A stretch of 64,000 nt of DNA from Muricoccus harenae (GCF_009848505.1 NZ_WWDL01000028.1:23320-87319), one strand, 5' to 3'. Shown: positions 46,479 through 55,717, numbered from the stretch's first letter. Notes: generated by a model not told the origin, from the sequence alone. Translations and numbers: made by a program.

Positions 46479-47560
46479 GGGTCACCGCTGTCGAAACCAC
46501 CCCCATTGTCGTGACGCTGCCAAAGCCGATCGGCAGCGCTCTCGGCGAGATCGCGCGCTTCGGCTGCATCCTGGTGGAGCTGCGCACGGACGAGGGCATC
46601 ACCGGGGAGAACCTGATCTTCACCCTGAACGACCGTCGGACCAAGGTGCTGCGGCAGATGGTCGACGAACTTGCAGATGTCGTCATCGGCCAGGATGCCG
46701 GACACATCGCCGGCTTCTGGGCCCGTGCCTGGAAGGACATCAACTTCCTTGGCCACAAAGGCGTGCCGGTAGTCGGCATTTCAGCCATTGACGGAGCGCT
46801 TTGGGATGCGCTCGGGAAGGCCGCGGGGTTGCCGATCTACCGGCTGCTTGGCGGCGCGCAGAGCCGCGTTCCCGCCTATCATAGTGGAGGACTTTGGCTT
46901 TCTCGCTCGATCGATGAATTGGTGACGGAGGCGCAGGCTTTCCTTGACCAAGGATTCCGGGCGATGAAGATGCGGCTCGGCAAGGACGATCCGGCGGAAG
47001 ATGCCGCGCGCGTGCGCGCAGTGCGGGAGGTTATCGGGCCGCACGTGGCCCTGATGGCCGATGCCAACCAAGGACAGACCGAGGCACAAGCGATCCGACT
47101 TGGCCGAATGCTCGAGGAATTCCACCTCACCTGGTTCGAGGAACCTCTCCCCGCCTGGGACCTGGACGGCCTGGCACGCGTCGCCGCCGCGCTGGATACG
47201 CCGATCGCCAGCGGCGAAACCGAATACACCCGCTACGGATTCCGCCGCATGCTCGAGCTCCGCTCCGCCGACATTCTGATGCCGGATCTGCAGCGCGTGG
47301 GGGGTGTCAGCGAGTTCATTCGGGTCGGCCATATGGCCGAAAGCCATGACGTCGCTGTCTCCAGCCACTTGTTTCCGGAGACCAGCATCCAGGTTCTCGG
47401 CGCGTTGTCGAACGCCATCTACCTTGAATACATGCCTTGGTTCTCGCCCCTTTATGCAGAAGCATTGGAGTTCCAGGACGGGCATGCTGTCGTTCCTGAA
47501 CGTCCGGGCTGGGGCTTCTCGTTCGACTGGGACCGCATCCGGCGTTTGCAGAATCAATAA
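46475..47560 (+). CDS. Enolase-superfamily enzyme (mandelate racemase type), copy 2
   Basis: This 361-residue homologue is translated directly after copy 1. Metal ligands are Asp in LMADANQG, Glu in WFEEPLPAW and Glu in ASGETEYT. The KxK position reads AMKMRLG, so the second lysine is Arg. A candidate catalytic His is in VSSHLFPETS. It differs enough from copy 1 to act on another substrate or step. The Liv-type importer follows 51 bases downstream and probably supplies the substrate. Confidence 0.88.
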   Translation: MRVTAVETTPIVVTLPKPIGSALGEIARFGCILVELRTDEGITGENLIFTLNDRRTKVLRQMVDELADVVIGQDAGHIAGFWARAWKDINFLGHKGVPVVGISAIDGALWDALGKAAGLPIYRLLGGAQSRVPAYHSGGLWLSRSIDELVTEAQAFLDQGFRAMKMRLGKDDPAEDAARVRAVREVIGPHVALMADANQGQTEAQAIRLGRMLEEFHLTWFEEPLPAWDLDGLARVAAALDTPIASGETEYTRYGFRRMLELRSADILMPDLQRVGGVSEFIRVGHMAESHDVAVSSHLFPETSIQVLGALSNAIYLEYMPWFSPLYAEALEFQDGHAVVPERPGWGFSFDWDRIRRLQNQ

Positions 47561-47611
47561 CCCGGGGGCGTTCTTCAGGGCCTGACAACGAAGCAAGAAG
47601 GAGGAGGCACC

Positions 47612-48802
47612 ATGATCATCACACGCCGCAGCCTCACACTCGGCAGCGCAGGGCTCGCCGCATCGGGATTTGCGCTGGCTTCCCCTGCAATCGCGCAGAA
47701 CGAACCGATCCGGATCGGCTGGCTTGCCGCCCTGACAGGACCGAGCTCGGCTCCGGCTATCGGCTTTGACCGGGGCGTTCGCCTTGCCGCAGAAGCCATC
47801 AATGGCGCCGGCGGCGTGCGCGGGCGGCAGATCGAGCTGGTGGTGCGCGACACCCAAGGCGACCCCACCAAGGCCGTAAACGCCGCGCAGGAGATGATCA
47901 GCCGCGCCCGCGTGCACGCCATCTGGGGACCAACGAACTCCGGCGAGTCTCTCGCCACCACGCCGATCATGGCACGCGCGCGAATGCCCAATGTGCATCC
48001 GTGCTTCGTGGATGCGCTGATCGACCCCACGCGCTACCCGAACGCCTTCCGCATGGCGCCCTCGAACACTCAGATCGATGACGCCGTCAGCGGCTACGGC
48101 GTCGAAATTCTCAAGGTGAAGCGCTTCGCCGTCATCGGCGATACCACCGGCTACGGCACCACAACGGTCAATAGCTCTGTCGCGAGCTTCCAGCGGCGGG
48201 AGGCGAATGTCGTCTATCGCGGTACCATCGACGCGACCCAGCCGGACCTGACCCCGGACATGCTGCGCATGCGCAATGCCGGCGCCGAGGCAATCGCGCT
48301 CTGGACCGTTTCGCCCGGGCTGATTTCCCGCATCATGAACACGCGCGCCAACATGGGCTGGGATGTTCCGCTGATCGGCCACCCTGCCATGGGCTCCGGC
48401 GAGGTCGGCCAGCTCATTGCCAAGCCTGAGAACTGGCAAAAGACTTATATCCTGGGATTCAAGAACTGCAGCTACGGTGCGGACGGCAAGCTTCCCGCAC
48501 ATGTGCAGACCTTCGTCGACGGCATCCGCGGCAAGGTCAATCTGGAAGACACGACACTTTGGTGGATCGCTGCCGGCCACGACGCCGTCACGGTCATCGC
48601 CAAGGCCGTGCAGGAATCCGGCAGCACGGACCCGGCAGGCATCATCAACTACTGGAATGGTGTCCGGGGCTTCCCCGGCCTCTACGCCAGTTACACCTGG
48701 TCACCGCAGGAACATAACGGGGTGCCGCCGAGCGATCTGGTGATGTCCGAAGCGAATTCGATGCGCCACGGCGCCTACCGTCTCGCCCCCGGCTACGCCT
48801 GA
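47612..48802 (+). CDS. Branched-chain amino-acid type ABC transporter substrate-binding protein (LivK)
   Basis: This is a 396-residue periplasmic receptor of the LivJ/LivK family. It has an N-terminal signal (RRSLTLGSAGLAASGFALA), then IRIGWLAALTGPSSAPAIGF and ELVVRDTQGDPTKAVNAAQE, the family's ligand-binding start. A strong AAGGAGG stands before the ATG. It heads the Liv transporter operon. Such receptors also take aromatic or organic acids, so the enolase neighbours suggest a carboxylate ligand. Confidence 0.93.
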   Translation: MIITRRSLTLGSAGLAASGFALASPAIAQNEPIRIGWLAALTGPSSAPAIGFDRGVRLAAEAINGAGGVRGRQIELVVRDTQGDPTKAVNAAQEMISRARVHAIWGPTNSGESLATTPIMARARMPNVHPCFVDALIDPTRYPNAFRMAPSNTQIDDAVSGYGVEILKVKRFAVIGDTTGYGTTTVNSSVASFQRREANVVYRGTIDATQPDLTPDMLRMRNAGAEAIALWTVSPGLISRIMNTRANMGWDVPLIGHPAMGSGEVGQLIAKPENWQKTYILGFKNCSYGADGKLPAHVQTFVDGIRGKVNLEDTTLWWIAAGHDAVTVIAKAVQESGSTDPAGIINYWNGVRGFPGLYASYTWSPQEHNGVPPSDLVMSEANSMRHGAYRLAPGYA

Positions 48803-48822
48803 AGTCGGGAGCGGCGCAAGAC

Positions 48823-49683
48823 ATGTTGCCTGCCATCATCCTCTCCGGGCTCGCGGTCGGTGCCGTCTACGCGATGATCGGCGTCACCTACAATGTCATG
48901 TTCGCGGCATCGCGCGTCATGAGCTTCACCGCCGGGCAACTCGGCATGTTGGGCGGGGTACTCGGTGCCGCCTTCATCGGCGTGCTCGGGCTGCCCGCCA
49001 TCCTTGGCTTCCTGCTAACTATGGCGGCCTGCGCGGCGGTCGGCGTGCTGACGGAGATCATCGCCGTCCGCCCGGTTCTGAAAAGCCTCGAGCAGCATCT
49101 CTACGTGCTATCGACCCTGGCGCTGGCCCTGATGATCCAACAGGTGACCTCAATCACCTGGAGCACCGAGCCGCAACCCTTCCCGAACCTGTTCGGCTTC
49201 CAGGGAGGAGGCGCCACGGATGAGAAGTTCTGGCTCCCTATCCTGGCCTGCGCAGTTACGGTTGTGGGGCTGGAGCTTCTCTATCGCCGAACCCTGATCG
49301 GCCGCGCCTTCCTCGCCATTGCAGAGGACAACTTCGCCGCCCGCGCGCTTGGCCTGCCGGAGCGCAACCTCCGAATGGCGAGCTACGCCTTGGCCGGTTT
49401 GATCGGCGGCTTGGCCGGCTTCGCCTCCGGCCAACTCTTTCTCGCCTTCTTTGCAAATGGGGCGATGTTGAATTTCTACGGGTTCGTGCCGGTGGCGCTT
49501 GGCGGGTTGGGCAACAACCGGGGCGCCATCATCGGTGGGCTGGCACTGGGCGTGTTCCAGCAGGCGGCGAACTTCACCGTGGGTGGTGTCTTCGCATCCG
49601 TAGCGGTCTTCAGCGTTTTCATCGTCGTTCTTCTCCTGGCACCGCAGGGGCTCTTCGGCGCCCCGGCGCAGCGCCGCGTATGA
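48823..49683 (+). CDS. Branched-chain amino-acid type ABC permease (LivH)
   Basis: This is a 286-residue permease with about eight helices. It has the LivH opening SGLAVGAVYAMIGVTYNVMF and the coupling motif EDNFAARALGLPERNLRMAS near residue 165. The stop overlaps the ATG of the fused LivM-LivG gene (ATGA). The short spacing places it in one transcript with LivK. Confidence 0.93.
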   Translation: MLPAIILSGLAVGAVYAMIGVTYNVMFAASRVMSFTAGQLGMLGGVLGAAFIGVLGLPAILGFLLTMAACAAVGVLTEIIAVRPVLKSLEQHLYVLSTLALALMIQQVTSITWSTEPQPFPNLFGFQGGGATDEKFWLPILACAVTVVGLELLYRRTLIGRAFLAIAEDNFAARALGLPERNLRMASYALAGLIGGLAGFASGQLFLAFFANGAMLNFYGFVPVALGGLGNNRGAIIGGLALGVFQQAANFTVGGVFASVAVFSVFIVVLLLAPQGLFGAPAQRRV

Positions 49684-51482
49684 GCGCGTCCTCAAGCGTG
49701 GCCGCGCAGGGTCAGGTCTCCAAGGAACTGCCGGGCTTGATGCGCCAGCTGCTACCCTTCCTTGGTATCTTCGCCGTGGCGCTGGTCCTGCCGATGGTCA
49801 GCAACGACTACTGGACCCTCATCGCCACACGTGCGGCGATCTATTGGGTGCTGGTCTCGGCATTGAACCTCGTCGTCGGCTTTGCCGGGCAGCTCGCGAT
49901 CGGCTGGGTGGCGATGCTGACCCTTGGCGCCTACACCAGCAGCGTGCTGGTAGCCGGCCAGGTGCTGCCGCCGGTTCCCGTCTTCCTGGCGCTCGGCGTG
50001 GCAGCAGCGGTCGGCGCCATTTTCGGGCTCATCGTCGGCTTGCCAGCCTTGCGGCTGCGCACTTTCTATTTCGCCATGACTACGCTGGGCTTCGCCACTA
50101 TCGTCACCCAGGTGGCGCTGGCCTGGCAGAGCATCACCGGCGGCGGCATTGGCATCGTAGGCCCTGTCCTGCCGGCGCCCTTTGACACGATCCTCGGCTT
50201 CTACCTGTTCTGCCTGGCACTTGCAGCCTTCTGCACCTGGATCACCGCCAACGTGGCGCATAGCCGCTTCGGCCGTTCCCTGGTCGCGATCCGCGACGCA
50301 GAGGTTGCAGCCGAATCGGCGGGCATTTCCAAGCCGCAGCTGCTCGGCTCCGTGTTCCTGTTTGCGGGAGCCATGGCCGGAATCGCCGGCGGGCTCTTTG
50401 CCACGCTGCAATCGTATATCAGCCCTGAGGCCTTCACCTTCGACCTGTCAGTGCTGTTCTTCATTGCCATCCTCATCGGTGGCCGCGGCTCCATTCTCGG
50501 CCCACTGATCGCGACAATTGTGTTGACCTGGCTGCCGGAGTTCGCCGCACCATTGGTCGCGTGGTCAACATTCCTCTACGCGGCCCTGCTGCTGGTCATC
50601 GTGCTCGCAGTACCAGGCGGCATTGCAGCGCTGCTGGATTTCCGCAGCCGCCGCCGCATCGAAGCCGACCGTACCATCCTGCCGCGTCCCGAGTTGCTGC
50701 CGGAGATCATTGGCGGACAGACGACCTCCGACGCAATCGTCCTCAAGAAACTGGTACTCAGCTTTGGTGGGATCCGCGCTATCGATGGTCTGGATCTCAC
50801 GATCGAGCCTGGCACCGTACACGGGCTGATCGGGCCCAATGGCTCCGGGAAGACTACCACCCTCAATGTCATCTGCGGCTTCTATCGGCCAGAGTCTGGC
50901 AGCGTCACCCTGGGTGGCGCGCCGCTGCCTCCCGCGGCGCCGCAGACACGTGCAGCATACGGAATCGCCCGGACCTTCCAGACGCCCCGGATCATCGGAG
51001 AGGCGTCGGTGCTGGAAAACGTTATGGTCGGGGGCAATATTCGTGGAAGCGGAACCTTCGTGGAGTCGCTGCTCGCCCTCCCCCGCCACTGGCAGGACGA
51101 AGCAGCCCTTCGAAGAGATGCAAGACTTGCCTTGCGCTGTGTTGGCCTCGGACCGCTTGCCGATGTGCAGGCCGGTCGCCTGCAGCACAGCGAGTTGCGG
51201 TTTCTCGAGATTGCACGAGGGCTGATGCTGCGGCCCCGCTTCCTTCTGCTGGACGAACCGGCTGCCGGTCTCTCGGTCGATGAGATCCGCAAGCTGGGTG
51301 CACTTATCCAGGCGATCAGCCGGCAGGGCACCGGCGTGCTTCTCGTTGAGCACCATGCCGACCTGATCTTCGAAATCTGCGATCAGGTGACCGTGCTAAA
51401 TCTTGGCCGCGAACTGGCCGCGGGAACGCCTGCGGAGATCCGCGTGCATTCGGAGGTGGTCAGTGCCTATCTCGGATCCTGA
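49680..51482 (+). CDS. Fused ABC permease and ATPase (LivM-LivG)
   Basis: This is a 600-residue fusion. Residues 1 to about 330 are a LivM-type permease (LNLVVGFAGQLAIGWVAML, AESAGISKPQLLGSVFLFAG). Residues from about 350 are a LivG-type ATPase with Walker A GPNGSGKTT (about 386-394), GIARTFQTPRI and LLLDEPAAGLSVDEI. The signature motif region reads LQHSELRFLEIARG, so the usual LSGGQ is replaced by QHSEL, as in many LivG proteins. Both halves are complete. The stop lies 20 bases into the next ATPase gene. Confidence 0.92.
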   Translation: MSASSSVAAQGQVSKELPGLMRQLLPFLGIFAVALVLPMVSNDYWTLIATRAAIYWVLVSALNLVVGFAGQLAIGWVAMLTLGAYTSSVLVAGQVLPPVPVFLALGVAAAVGAIFGLIVGLPALRLRTFYFAMTTLGFATIVTQVALAWQSITGGGIGIVGPVLPAPFDTILGFYLFCLALAAFCTWITANVAHSRFGRSLVAIRDAEVAAESAGISKPQLLGSVFLFAGAMAGIAGGLFATLQSYISPEAFTFDLSVLFFIAILIGGRGSILGPLIATIVLTWLPEFAAPLVAWSTFLYAALLLVIVLAVPGGIAALLDFRSRRRIEADRTILPRPELLPEIIGGQTTSDAIVLKKLVLSFGGIRAIDGLDLTIEPGTVHGLIGPNGSGKTTTLNVICGFYRPESGSVTLGGAPLPPAAPQTRAAYGIARTFQTPRIIGEASVLENVMVGGNIRGSGTFVESLLALPRHWQDEAALRRDARLALRCVGLGPLADVQAGRLQHSELRFLEIARGLMLRPRFLLLDEPAAGLSVDEIRKLGALIQAISRQGTGVLLVEHHADLIFEICDQVTVLNLGRELAAGTPAEIRVHSEVVSAYLGS

Positions 51483-52200
51483 TGCGCTGCTCGAGGTCTC
51501 CCGGATTGAGGCGGGCTACGGCAAGATTTCCGTTCTGCATGGCGTGAGCCTCCGGATCGCCGCAGGTGAGGTGGTGTCGCTGCTTGGTCCCAACGGTGCG
51601 GGAAAGACGACTCTGCTTCGCGCCATCACTGGCCTGCTGCCCCTGACGGCCGGGACTGTCCGCTTCGATGGCCGCGACATGCGCGATGCTGGCCCGCGAG
51701 GATCGGCGCGCGCCGGGCTGGTGCATGTGGTGGAGGGGCATCGCATCTTCACGCAGCTCAGCGTCACCGACAACCTGCTGCTCGCCGCCTACGACCTGCC
51801 GCGTCGGGAGCGCCCAGTGCGTATCGAAGAGGCCCTTGCCGCCTTTCCTGAGATTGCGGCCAAGCGGCACGATCGCGGCGGGGCCCTGAGCGGCGGGCAG
51901 CAGCAGATGCTCGCGGTGGCGCAAGGCCTGGTACGGCGGCCCCGATTGCTGCTGCTCGACGAGCCCTCGGCAGGCCTGTCGCCGGTTCTGGTTGGCCGCG
52001 TGCTCGGGGCGGTCGCCGATCTGCGCGCGGCGGGCACCGCCGTGCTTCTGGTGGAGCAGTTGATCGACAAGGCACTTGCCGTGTCGGACCGGGTCTATGC
52101 CATGGCTCAGGGTCGGGTGGTGCTGGAGGCGAAAGCGGATGAATCTGGCCTGCACGAACGCTTGGAACGAGCTTACTTCGGCCAGACTGTGGAGGCTTGA
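51463..52200 (+). CDS. Branched-chain amino-acid type ABC ATPase (LivF)
   Basis: This 245-residue ATPase pairs with the LivG half of the fused subunit. Walker A GPNGAGKTT is near residue 38, the signature LSGGQQQMLAVAQGLV about 139 and Walker B LLLLDEPSAGLSPVL follows. The GTG at 51463 has GGAGG seven bases upstream and overlaps the fused gene; an earlier start at 51403 would encode unrelated sequence. It completes the importer: receptor, two permease parts and two ATPases. Confidence 0.93.
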   Translation: MPISDPDALLEVSRIEAGYGKISVLHGVSLRIAAGEVVSLLGPNGAGKTTLLRAITGLLPLTAGTVRFDGRDMRDAGPRGSARAGLVHVVEGHRIFTQLSVTDNLLLAAYDLPRRERPVRIEEALAAFPEIAAKRHDRGGALSGGQQQMLAVAQGLVRRPRLLLLDEPSAGLSPVLVGRVLGAVADLRAAGTAVLLVEQLIDKALAVSDRVYAMAQGRVVLEAKADESGLHERLERAYFGQTVEA

Positions 52201-52295
52201 TCCTGCCGGTGAGCCGATCCCGTCGGAAGCTGCTGTAGAATGTCACTCGGAGCAGAAGCCGCTGATGGCCGGCCGCGGCAGCAGCCCCTGACCGC

Positions 52296-53159
52296 CTAAC
52301 CCGCAACGCGCTCAAGCCGCGCCCGCACCAGCGTAGCAAAGGCCCGGGCTGCCGCAGTCTGGTACCGGCTGGGGCACCAGAGCAGCGCGGCGGTCCGTAG
52401 GGGTGGCGGGTCCGCAATGGCCCGGCAATCCAGGCCCTCCCCCACTACTGAGCGGGCTGACAGGATGGTGCCCACCGCACCGCTTCGCACCAGCGCAAGG
52501 ATGGAGCCGATGGCGTCCACCTCCGCCACGACATGCGGGTTCCAGCGGCCGGCCAGTGCGCTGTCGATCATTCGCCGGGTTGCGAAACGTGCCGGCAGCA
52601 GAGCGAGCGGGATGGCTTCGGGCGGCGTCCCCACCCAGGAGCTGCCGGCTGCCGTAACCAGAACCAGCGCCTCCTCGAACAGCTTGGCACAACCCAGCCC
52701 GGCCTGACCGGCGGGCGCGAATGCCAGCCCGAGATCCAGTTCCCCGTTCATCAGCCCGATCTCAATCGCGCTGGCGATCATCTCATGGGCTTCCACGCGA
52801 ATCCCCGGATGCTTCCGCAGGAACTCCGCCACCAAGCCTGGCATGAGATTGGCGTGGAAGGAATGAATCACGCCGAGCCGCAACGTGCCGCGTTCCGCCC
52901 TCTCCTGCTCCGCGATGGCCGCACGTGCCGCCTCGGCCTCATTGATGATGCGCACGGCGAAGCCGCGCAGCAGGTGCCCTGTGTCCGTGAGCCGCAGGCC
53001 GCGACCTAGGCGGTCGAAGAGCGTGGTGCCGAGGCTGCGTTCCAGGGCCGCCAGGTGGTGAGACACGGTGGCTGGCGCCAAGCCGCCCTCCGCGGCGGCA
53101 CGGCCGAGATGTTCGTTCCTGGCTAGCGCCAGGAAAACCCGAAGTTGGTTGAGGTCCAT
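52296..53159 (-). CDS. LysR-family transcriptional regulator, likely of the catBC cassette
   Basis: This is a 287-residue regulator with a clear LysR helix-turn-helix (LNQLRVFLALARNEHLGRAAAEGGLAPATVS). Its effector domain starts at GTLRLGVIHSFHANLMPG. The catB gene is divergent, 134 bases away, as in CatR/CatM systems where cis,cis-muconate is the inducer. Whether this protein responds to muconate is inferred from position only. A nested dyad lies 10-45 bases upstream of its start. Confidence 0.92.
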   Translation of the reverse strand: MDLNQLRVFLALARNEHLGRAAAEGGLAPATVSHHLAALERSLGTTLFDRLGRGLRLTDTGHLLRGFAVRIINEAEAARAAIAEQERAERGTLRLGVIHSFHANLMPGLVAEFLRKHPGIRVEAHEMIASAIEIGLMNGELDLGLAFAPAGQAGLGCAKLFEEALVLVTAAGSSWVGTPPEAIPLALLPARFATRRMIDSALAGRWNPHVVAEVDAIGSILALVRSGAVGTILSARSVVGEGLDCRAIADPPPLRTAALLWCPSRYQTAAARAFATLVRARLERVAG

Positions 53160-53168
53160 TCGCTTTTC

Positions 53169-53203
53169 TCGAACAACGCATTCGATGAATGAGTATTGCT
53201 CGA
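53169..53203. promoter_or_regulatory. Nested dyad, candidate LysR operator before catB
   Basis: An inner perfect palindrome CATTC-GAT-GAATG (53179-53191) is enclosed by near-perfect arms TCGAACAA (53169-53176) and TTGCTCGA (53196-53203, one mismatch). The two symmetry centres differ by one base. It lies between the divergent LysR and catB genes. Confidence 0.55.
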
Positions 53204-53293
53204 AGGGTGGACCGTGACCACTCTCCGGACAACTTCAGGAGGACGCGTAATGCCGCAGGCGGCTGACCGAGACGTGGCACAGGGCCTCGCTTG

Positions 53294-54436
53294 ATGCGTC
53301 TGCCGATCGAGCGCATCGAAGCGATCCCTGCTCGCCTGCCAACCATACGGCCCCACCACCTGGCTTTCGCAACGGTGGATGCCATGGACGTGGTGATCGT
53401 CCAGGTCACAGCGGGTGGCGTCGTAGGGCTCGGGGAGGCGAGCACTATCGGCGGCCCGCGCTGGGGCGAGGAAAGCCCCGAGGGCATAGCGGCCGTCACT
53501 GCAGGGTATCTGGCGGAGCCGATGCTGGGCCAGGACGCCGCCCAGCTGAACAACGTGGAAGCCCGGATCGGGCGCGCCGTGCGGGGAAACGCCTTCGCCA
53601 AGGCAGCCCTGTCGATGGCGATTCATGATGCGGTGGCGCGTGCTCACGGCGTCGGCCTGGCCGACCTTCTCGGCGGCCCGCAATGCGTGCAGCTTCCGCT
53701 GGCCTGGACGCTCGCCAGCGGCGACACCACTCGGGACATCGAGGAAGGCGAGAGGATGCTGGCAACACGCCGGCACCGCGCCTTCAAGCTCAAGATCGGC
53801 GCCCATGCGCCGGAAGCCGATATTGCCCATGTCGCCGCCATCGCCCGTGCCTTCGAGGGGCGCGCTTCGGTACGCGTCGACGTAAATCAAGCCTGGGACG
53901 AGGCCACCGCTGCCCGCAGCCTGCCCGCCCTTGCCGAAGCCGGCGTCGTCATGGCGGAGCAGCCGGTACCCAGCTGGAATGTGCCCGCCATGGCGCGGCT
54001 GCAACGAGCCAATCCGCGCCTCTCGATCATGGGGGATGAGGGTGTCGCCACACCCCAGGACGCGCTGCGTCATGCAACCGAGGTAGCTTGCACAGCCATG
54101 GCCCTGAAGCCAGCGAAGCATGGCGGCGTGTCCGGCACCCGGGCCGTGGCAGCCATAGCCCGCGCCGCCGGTCTCGGCCTCTATGGCGGCACCATGCTGG
54201 AAGGCACTATCGGAACGCTGGGCGCCCTGCATCTCTACAGCACGCTGGGTGATTTCGCCTGGGGCACCGAACTTTTCGGTCCGCTCCTGCTTCGCGACAC
54301 ACTGGCCACCACGGTGCCGGAGTATCGCGACTTCGCCATCCATCTACCGACGGGCCCGGGCATCGGCACAGAGCTGGATACCGACAAGCTGGCTCATTAC
54401 CGCACCGACCGGACCCGAAGCCTACACCCGGCCTGA
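53294..54436 (+). CDS. catB: Muconate cycloisomerase (CatB-type, enolase superfamily)
   Basis: This is a 380-residue enzyme of the muconate-lactonizing subgroup, which turns cis,cis-muconate into muconolactone. The first catalytic pair is KLK (AFKLKIGAHAPEAD). Metal ligands are Asp in RVDVNQAWDE, Glu in MAEQPVP and Asp/Glu in IMGDEGVAT. The second-side lysine is in ALKPAKHGGVSGT, the lysine arrangement of the muconate-lactonizing subgroup. ATG 53294 is used; a TTG three bases upstream is possible. catC follows, but catA and catD are absent from the window. Confidence 0.88.
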   Translation: MRLPIERIEAIPARLPTIRPHHLAFATVDAMDVVIVQVTAGGVVGLGEASTIGGPRWGEESPEGIAAVTAGYLAEPMLGQDAAQLNNVEARIGRAVRGNAFAKAALSMAIHDAVARAHGVGLADLLGGPQCVQLPLAWTLASGDTTRDIEEGERMLATRRHRAFKLKIGAHAPEADIAHVAAIARAFEGRASVRVDVNQAWDEATAARSLPALAEAGVVMAEQPVPSWNVPAMARLQRANPRLSIMGDEGVATPQDALRHATEVACTAMALKPAKHGGVSGTRAVAAIARAAGLGLYGGTMLEGTIGTLGALHLYSTLGDFAWGTELFGPLLLRDTLATTVPEYRDFAIHLPTGPGIGTELDTDKLAHYRTDRTRSLHPA

Positions 54437-54466
54437 ATCAACCACATTGCGGAGGAAACAACGGAA

Positions 54467-54742
54467 ATGCTGTTTCACGTCACCATGGAAGTGAAGCTTC
54501 CGCCGGACATGCCTGCGACCGAAGCGAACGACATCAAGACCCGCGAACGCGACTATGCTCAGAAACTGATGCGCGACGGCAAATGGCCGCATATCTGGCG
54601 AGTAGCGGGGCGCTACGCCAATGTCTCCATTTTCGACGTGGCCGATGGCGATGAGTTGCATACGCTGCTCTCCGGTCTGCCGCTCTTCCCCTATATGGAC
54701 ATCAAGGTGACCGCGCTGGCGCGGCATCCTTCAGCAATCTGA
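54467..54742 (+). CDS. catC: Muconolactone delta-isomerase
   Basis: This is a 91-residue enzyme, the family's usual size (about 90-96). It converts muconolactone to 3-oxoadipate enol-lactone. The sequence MLFHVTMEVKLPPDM, KWPHIWRVAGRYANVSIFDV and LPLFPYMDIKVTALARHPS is characteristic. A GGAGGAAAC ribosome site stands before the ATG. It lies 30 bases after catB and 3 bases before the Bug receptor, so the three form one operon. Confidence 0.95.
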   Translation: MLFHVTMEVKLPPDMPATEANDIKTRERDYAQKLMRDGKWPHIWRVAGRYANVSIFDVADGDELHTLLSGLPLFPYMDIKVTALARHPSAI

Positions 54743-54745
54743 CCC

Positions 54746-55717
54746 ATGCAGCGCCGTACCCTTCTCCTCGGCCTTGCTGCCGCGCCTCTCGCCCGCCCAA
54801 GCCTGATCCGCCCGGCACAGGCGCAGTCCTGGCCCTCCCGGCCGCTCCGGGTGATCGTCCCTTTCCCGCCCGGCGGTGCGATCGATGCGATGACGCGCCT
54901 GCTGGCTCCGAATCTCAGCGATGCGCTGGGCCAGCCGGTGGTGGTTGAGAACCGCGCGGGGGCTGGCGGCACCATCGGCACCGAAGCCGCCGCACGCTCG
55001 GCGGACCAACACACGCTTCTGATGGTCTCGATGGCGCATGCGGTAAACCCGTCGCTCTATCCGCGCCTGCCCTATGACAGTGCGGATCTGGTGGCGGTTG
55101 CGCCCGTTGCCGTGGTACCGAACATCCTGGTGGTGCCGGCCTCCTCGCCGATCCGCGACGTGCCGGGGCTGATTGTCGCCGCGAAGCGCAAGCCGGGCGA
55201 GCTCACCTATGCCTCAGCCGGAAACGGCACTTCTATCCATTTGGCCGGTGCGCTGTTCTGCGCCAAGGCAAAGGTGGACCTGACGCATGTTCCCTATCGC
55301 GGCTCAGGGCCCGCCATTGCCGATCAGCTCGGCAGCCGCGTCGACGCCATGTTCGACAGCATCACCTCCTCGGCCCCCCACACCGCCGACGGCAGGCTGC
55401 GCGTGCTGGCAGCCACCACGTCCAAGCGTGCCCAGGCCTACCCTGATCTTCCGACCGTGGCTGAAGCCGGGGTGCCCGGCTATGCCGTGGATCCTTGGTT
55501 CGTCATGTTGGCACCGCGTGACCTGCCCGATGCAGCGCGGGAGAGTGCGGAAACCGCGGTTCTGGCAGCCATGCGCGACGACAGCATCCGCCAGAAGTTC
55601 GCCAGCATCGGCGCCGAACCGATGGATGGCGATGCCGCCAGCCTGCAGAGGCTCATCAGCGCCGAAACGACAAAATGGACGGAGGTGGTGCAGCAGTCGG
55701 CGATCCGCGCCGACTGA
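54746..55717 (+). CDS. Bug-type (tripartite tricarboxylate transporter) substrate-binding protein
   Basis: This is a 323-residue periplasmic receptor with a signal peptide (RRTLLLGLAAAPLARPS). Family motifs are VIVPFPPGGAIDAMTRLL, VVENRAGAGGTIGTEA and HVPYRGSGPAIADQL. It is in the catBC operon, so muconate, muconolactone or a similar acid is a reasonable ligand guess. No TctA/TctB genes are here. It ends the plus-strand operon, convergent to the COG0523 GTPase gene. Confidence 0.93.
   Translation: MQRRTLLLGLAAAPLARPSLIRPAQAQSWPSRPLRVIVPFPPGGAIDAMTRLLAPNLSDALGQPVVVENRAGAGGTIGTEAAARSADQHTLLMVSMAHAVNPSLYPRLPYDSADLVAVAPVAVVPNILVVPASSPIRDVPGLIVAAKRKPGELTYASAGNGTSIHLAGALFCAKAKVDLTHVPYRGSGPAIADQLGSRVDAMFDSITSSAPHTADGRLRVLAATTSKRAQAYPDLPTVAEAGVPGYAVDPWFVMLAPRDLPDAARESAETAVLAAMRDDSIRQKFASIGAEPMDGDAASLQRLISAETTKWTEVVQQSAIRAD

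Noticed and set aside
46781..48580. 599-codon minus-strand frame opposite the enolase and LivK genes
   Set aside because: Antisense shadow; both plus-strand genes are strongly supported by motifs and ribosome sites.
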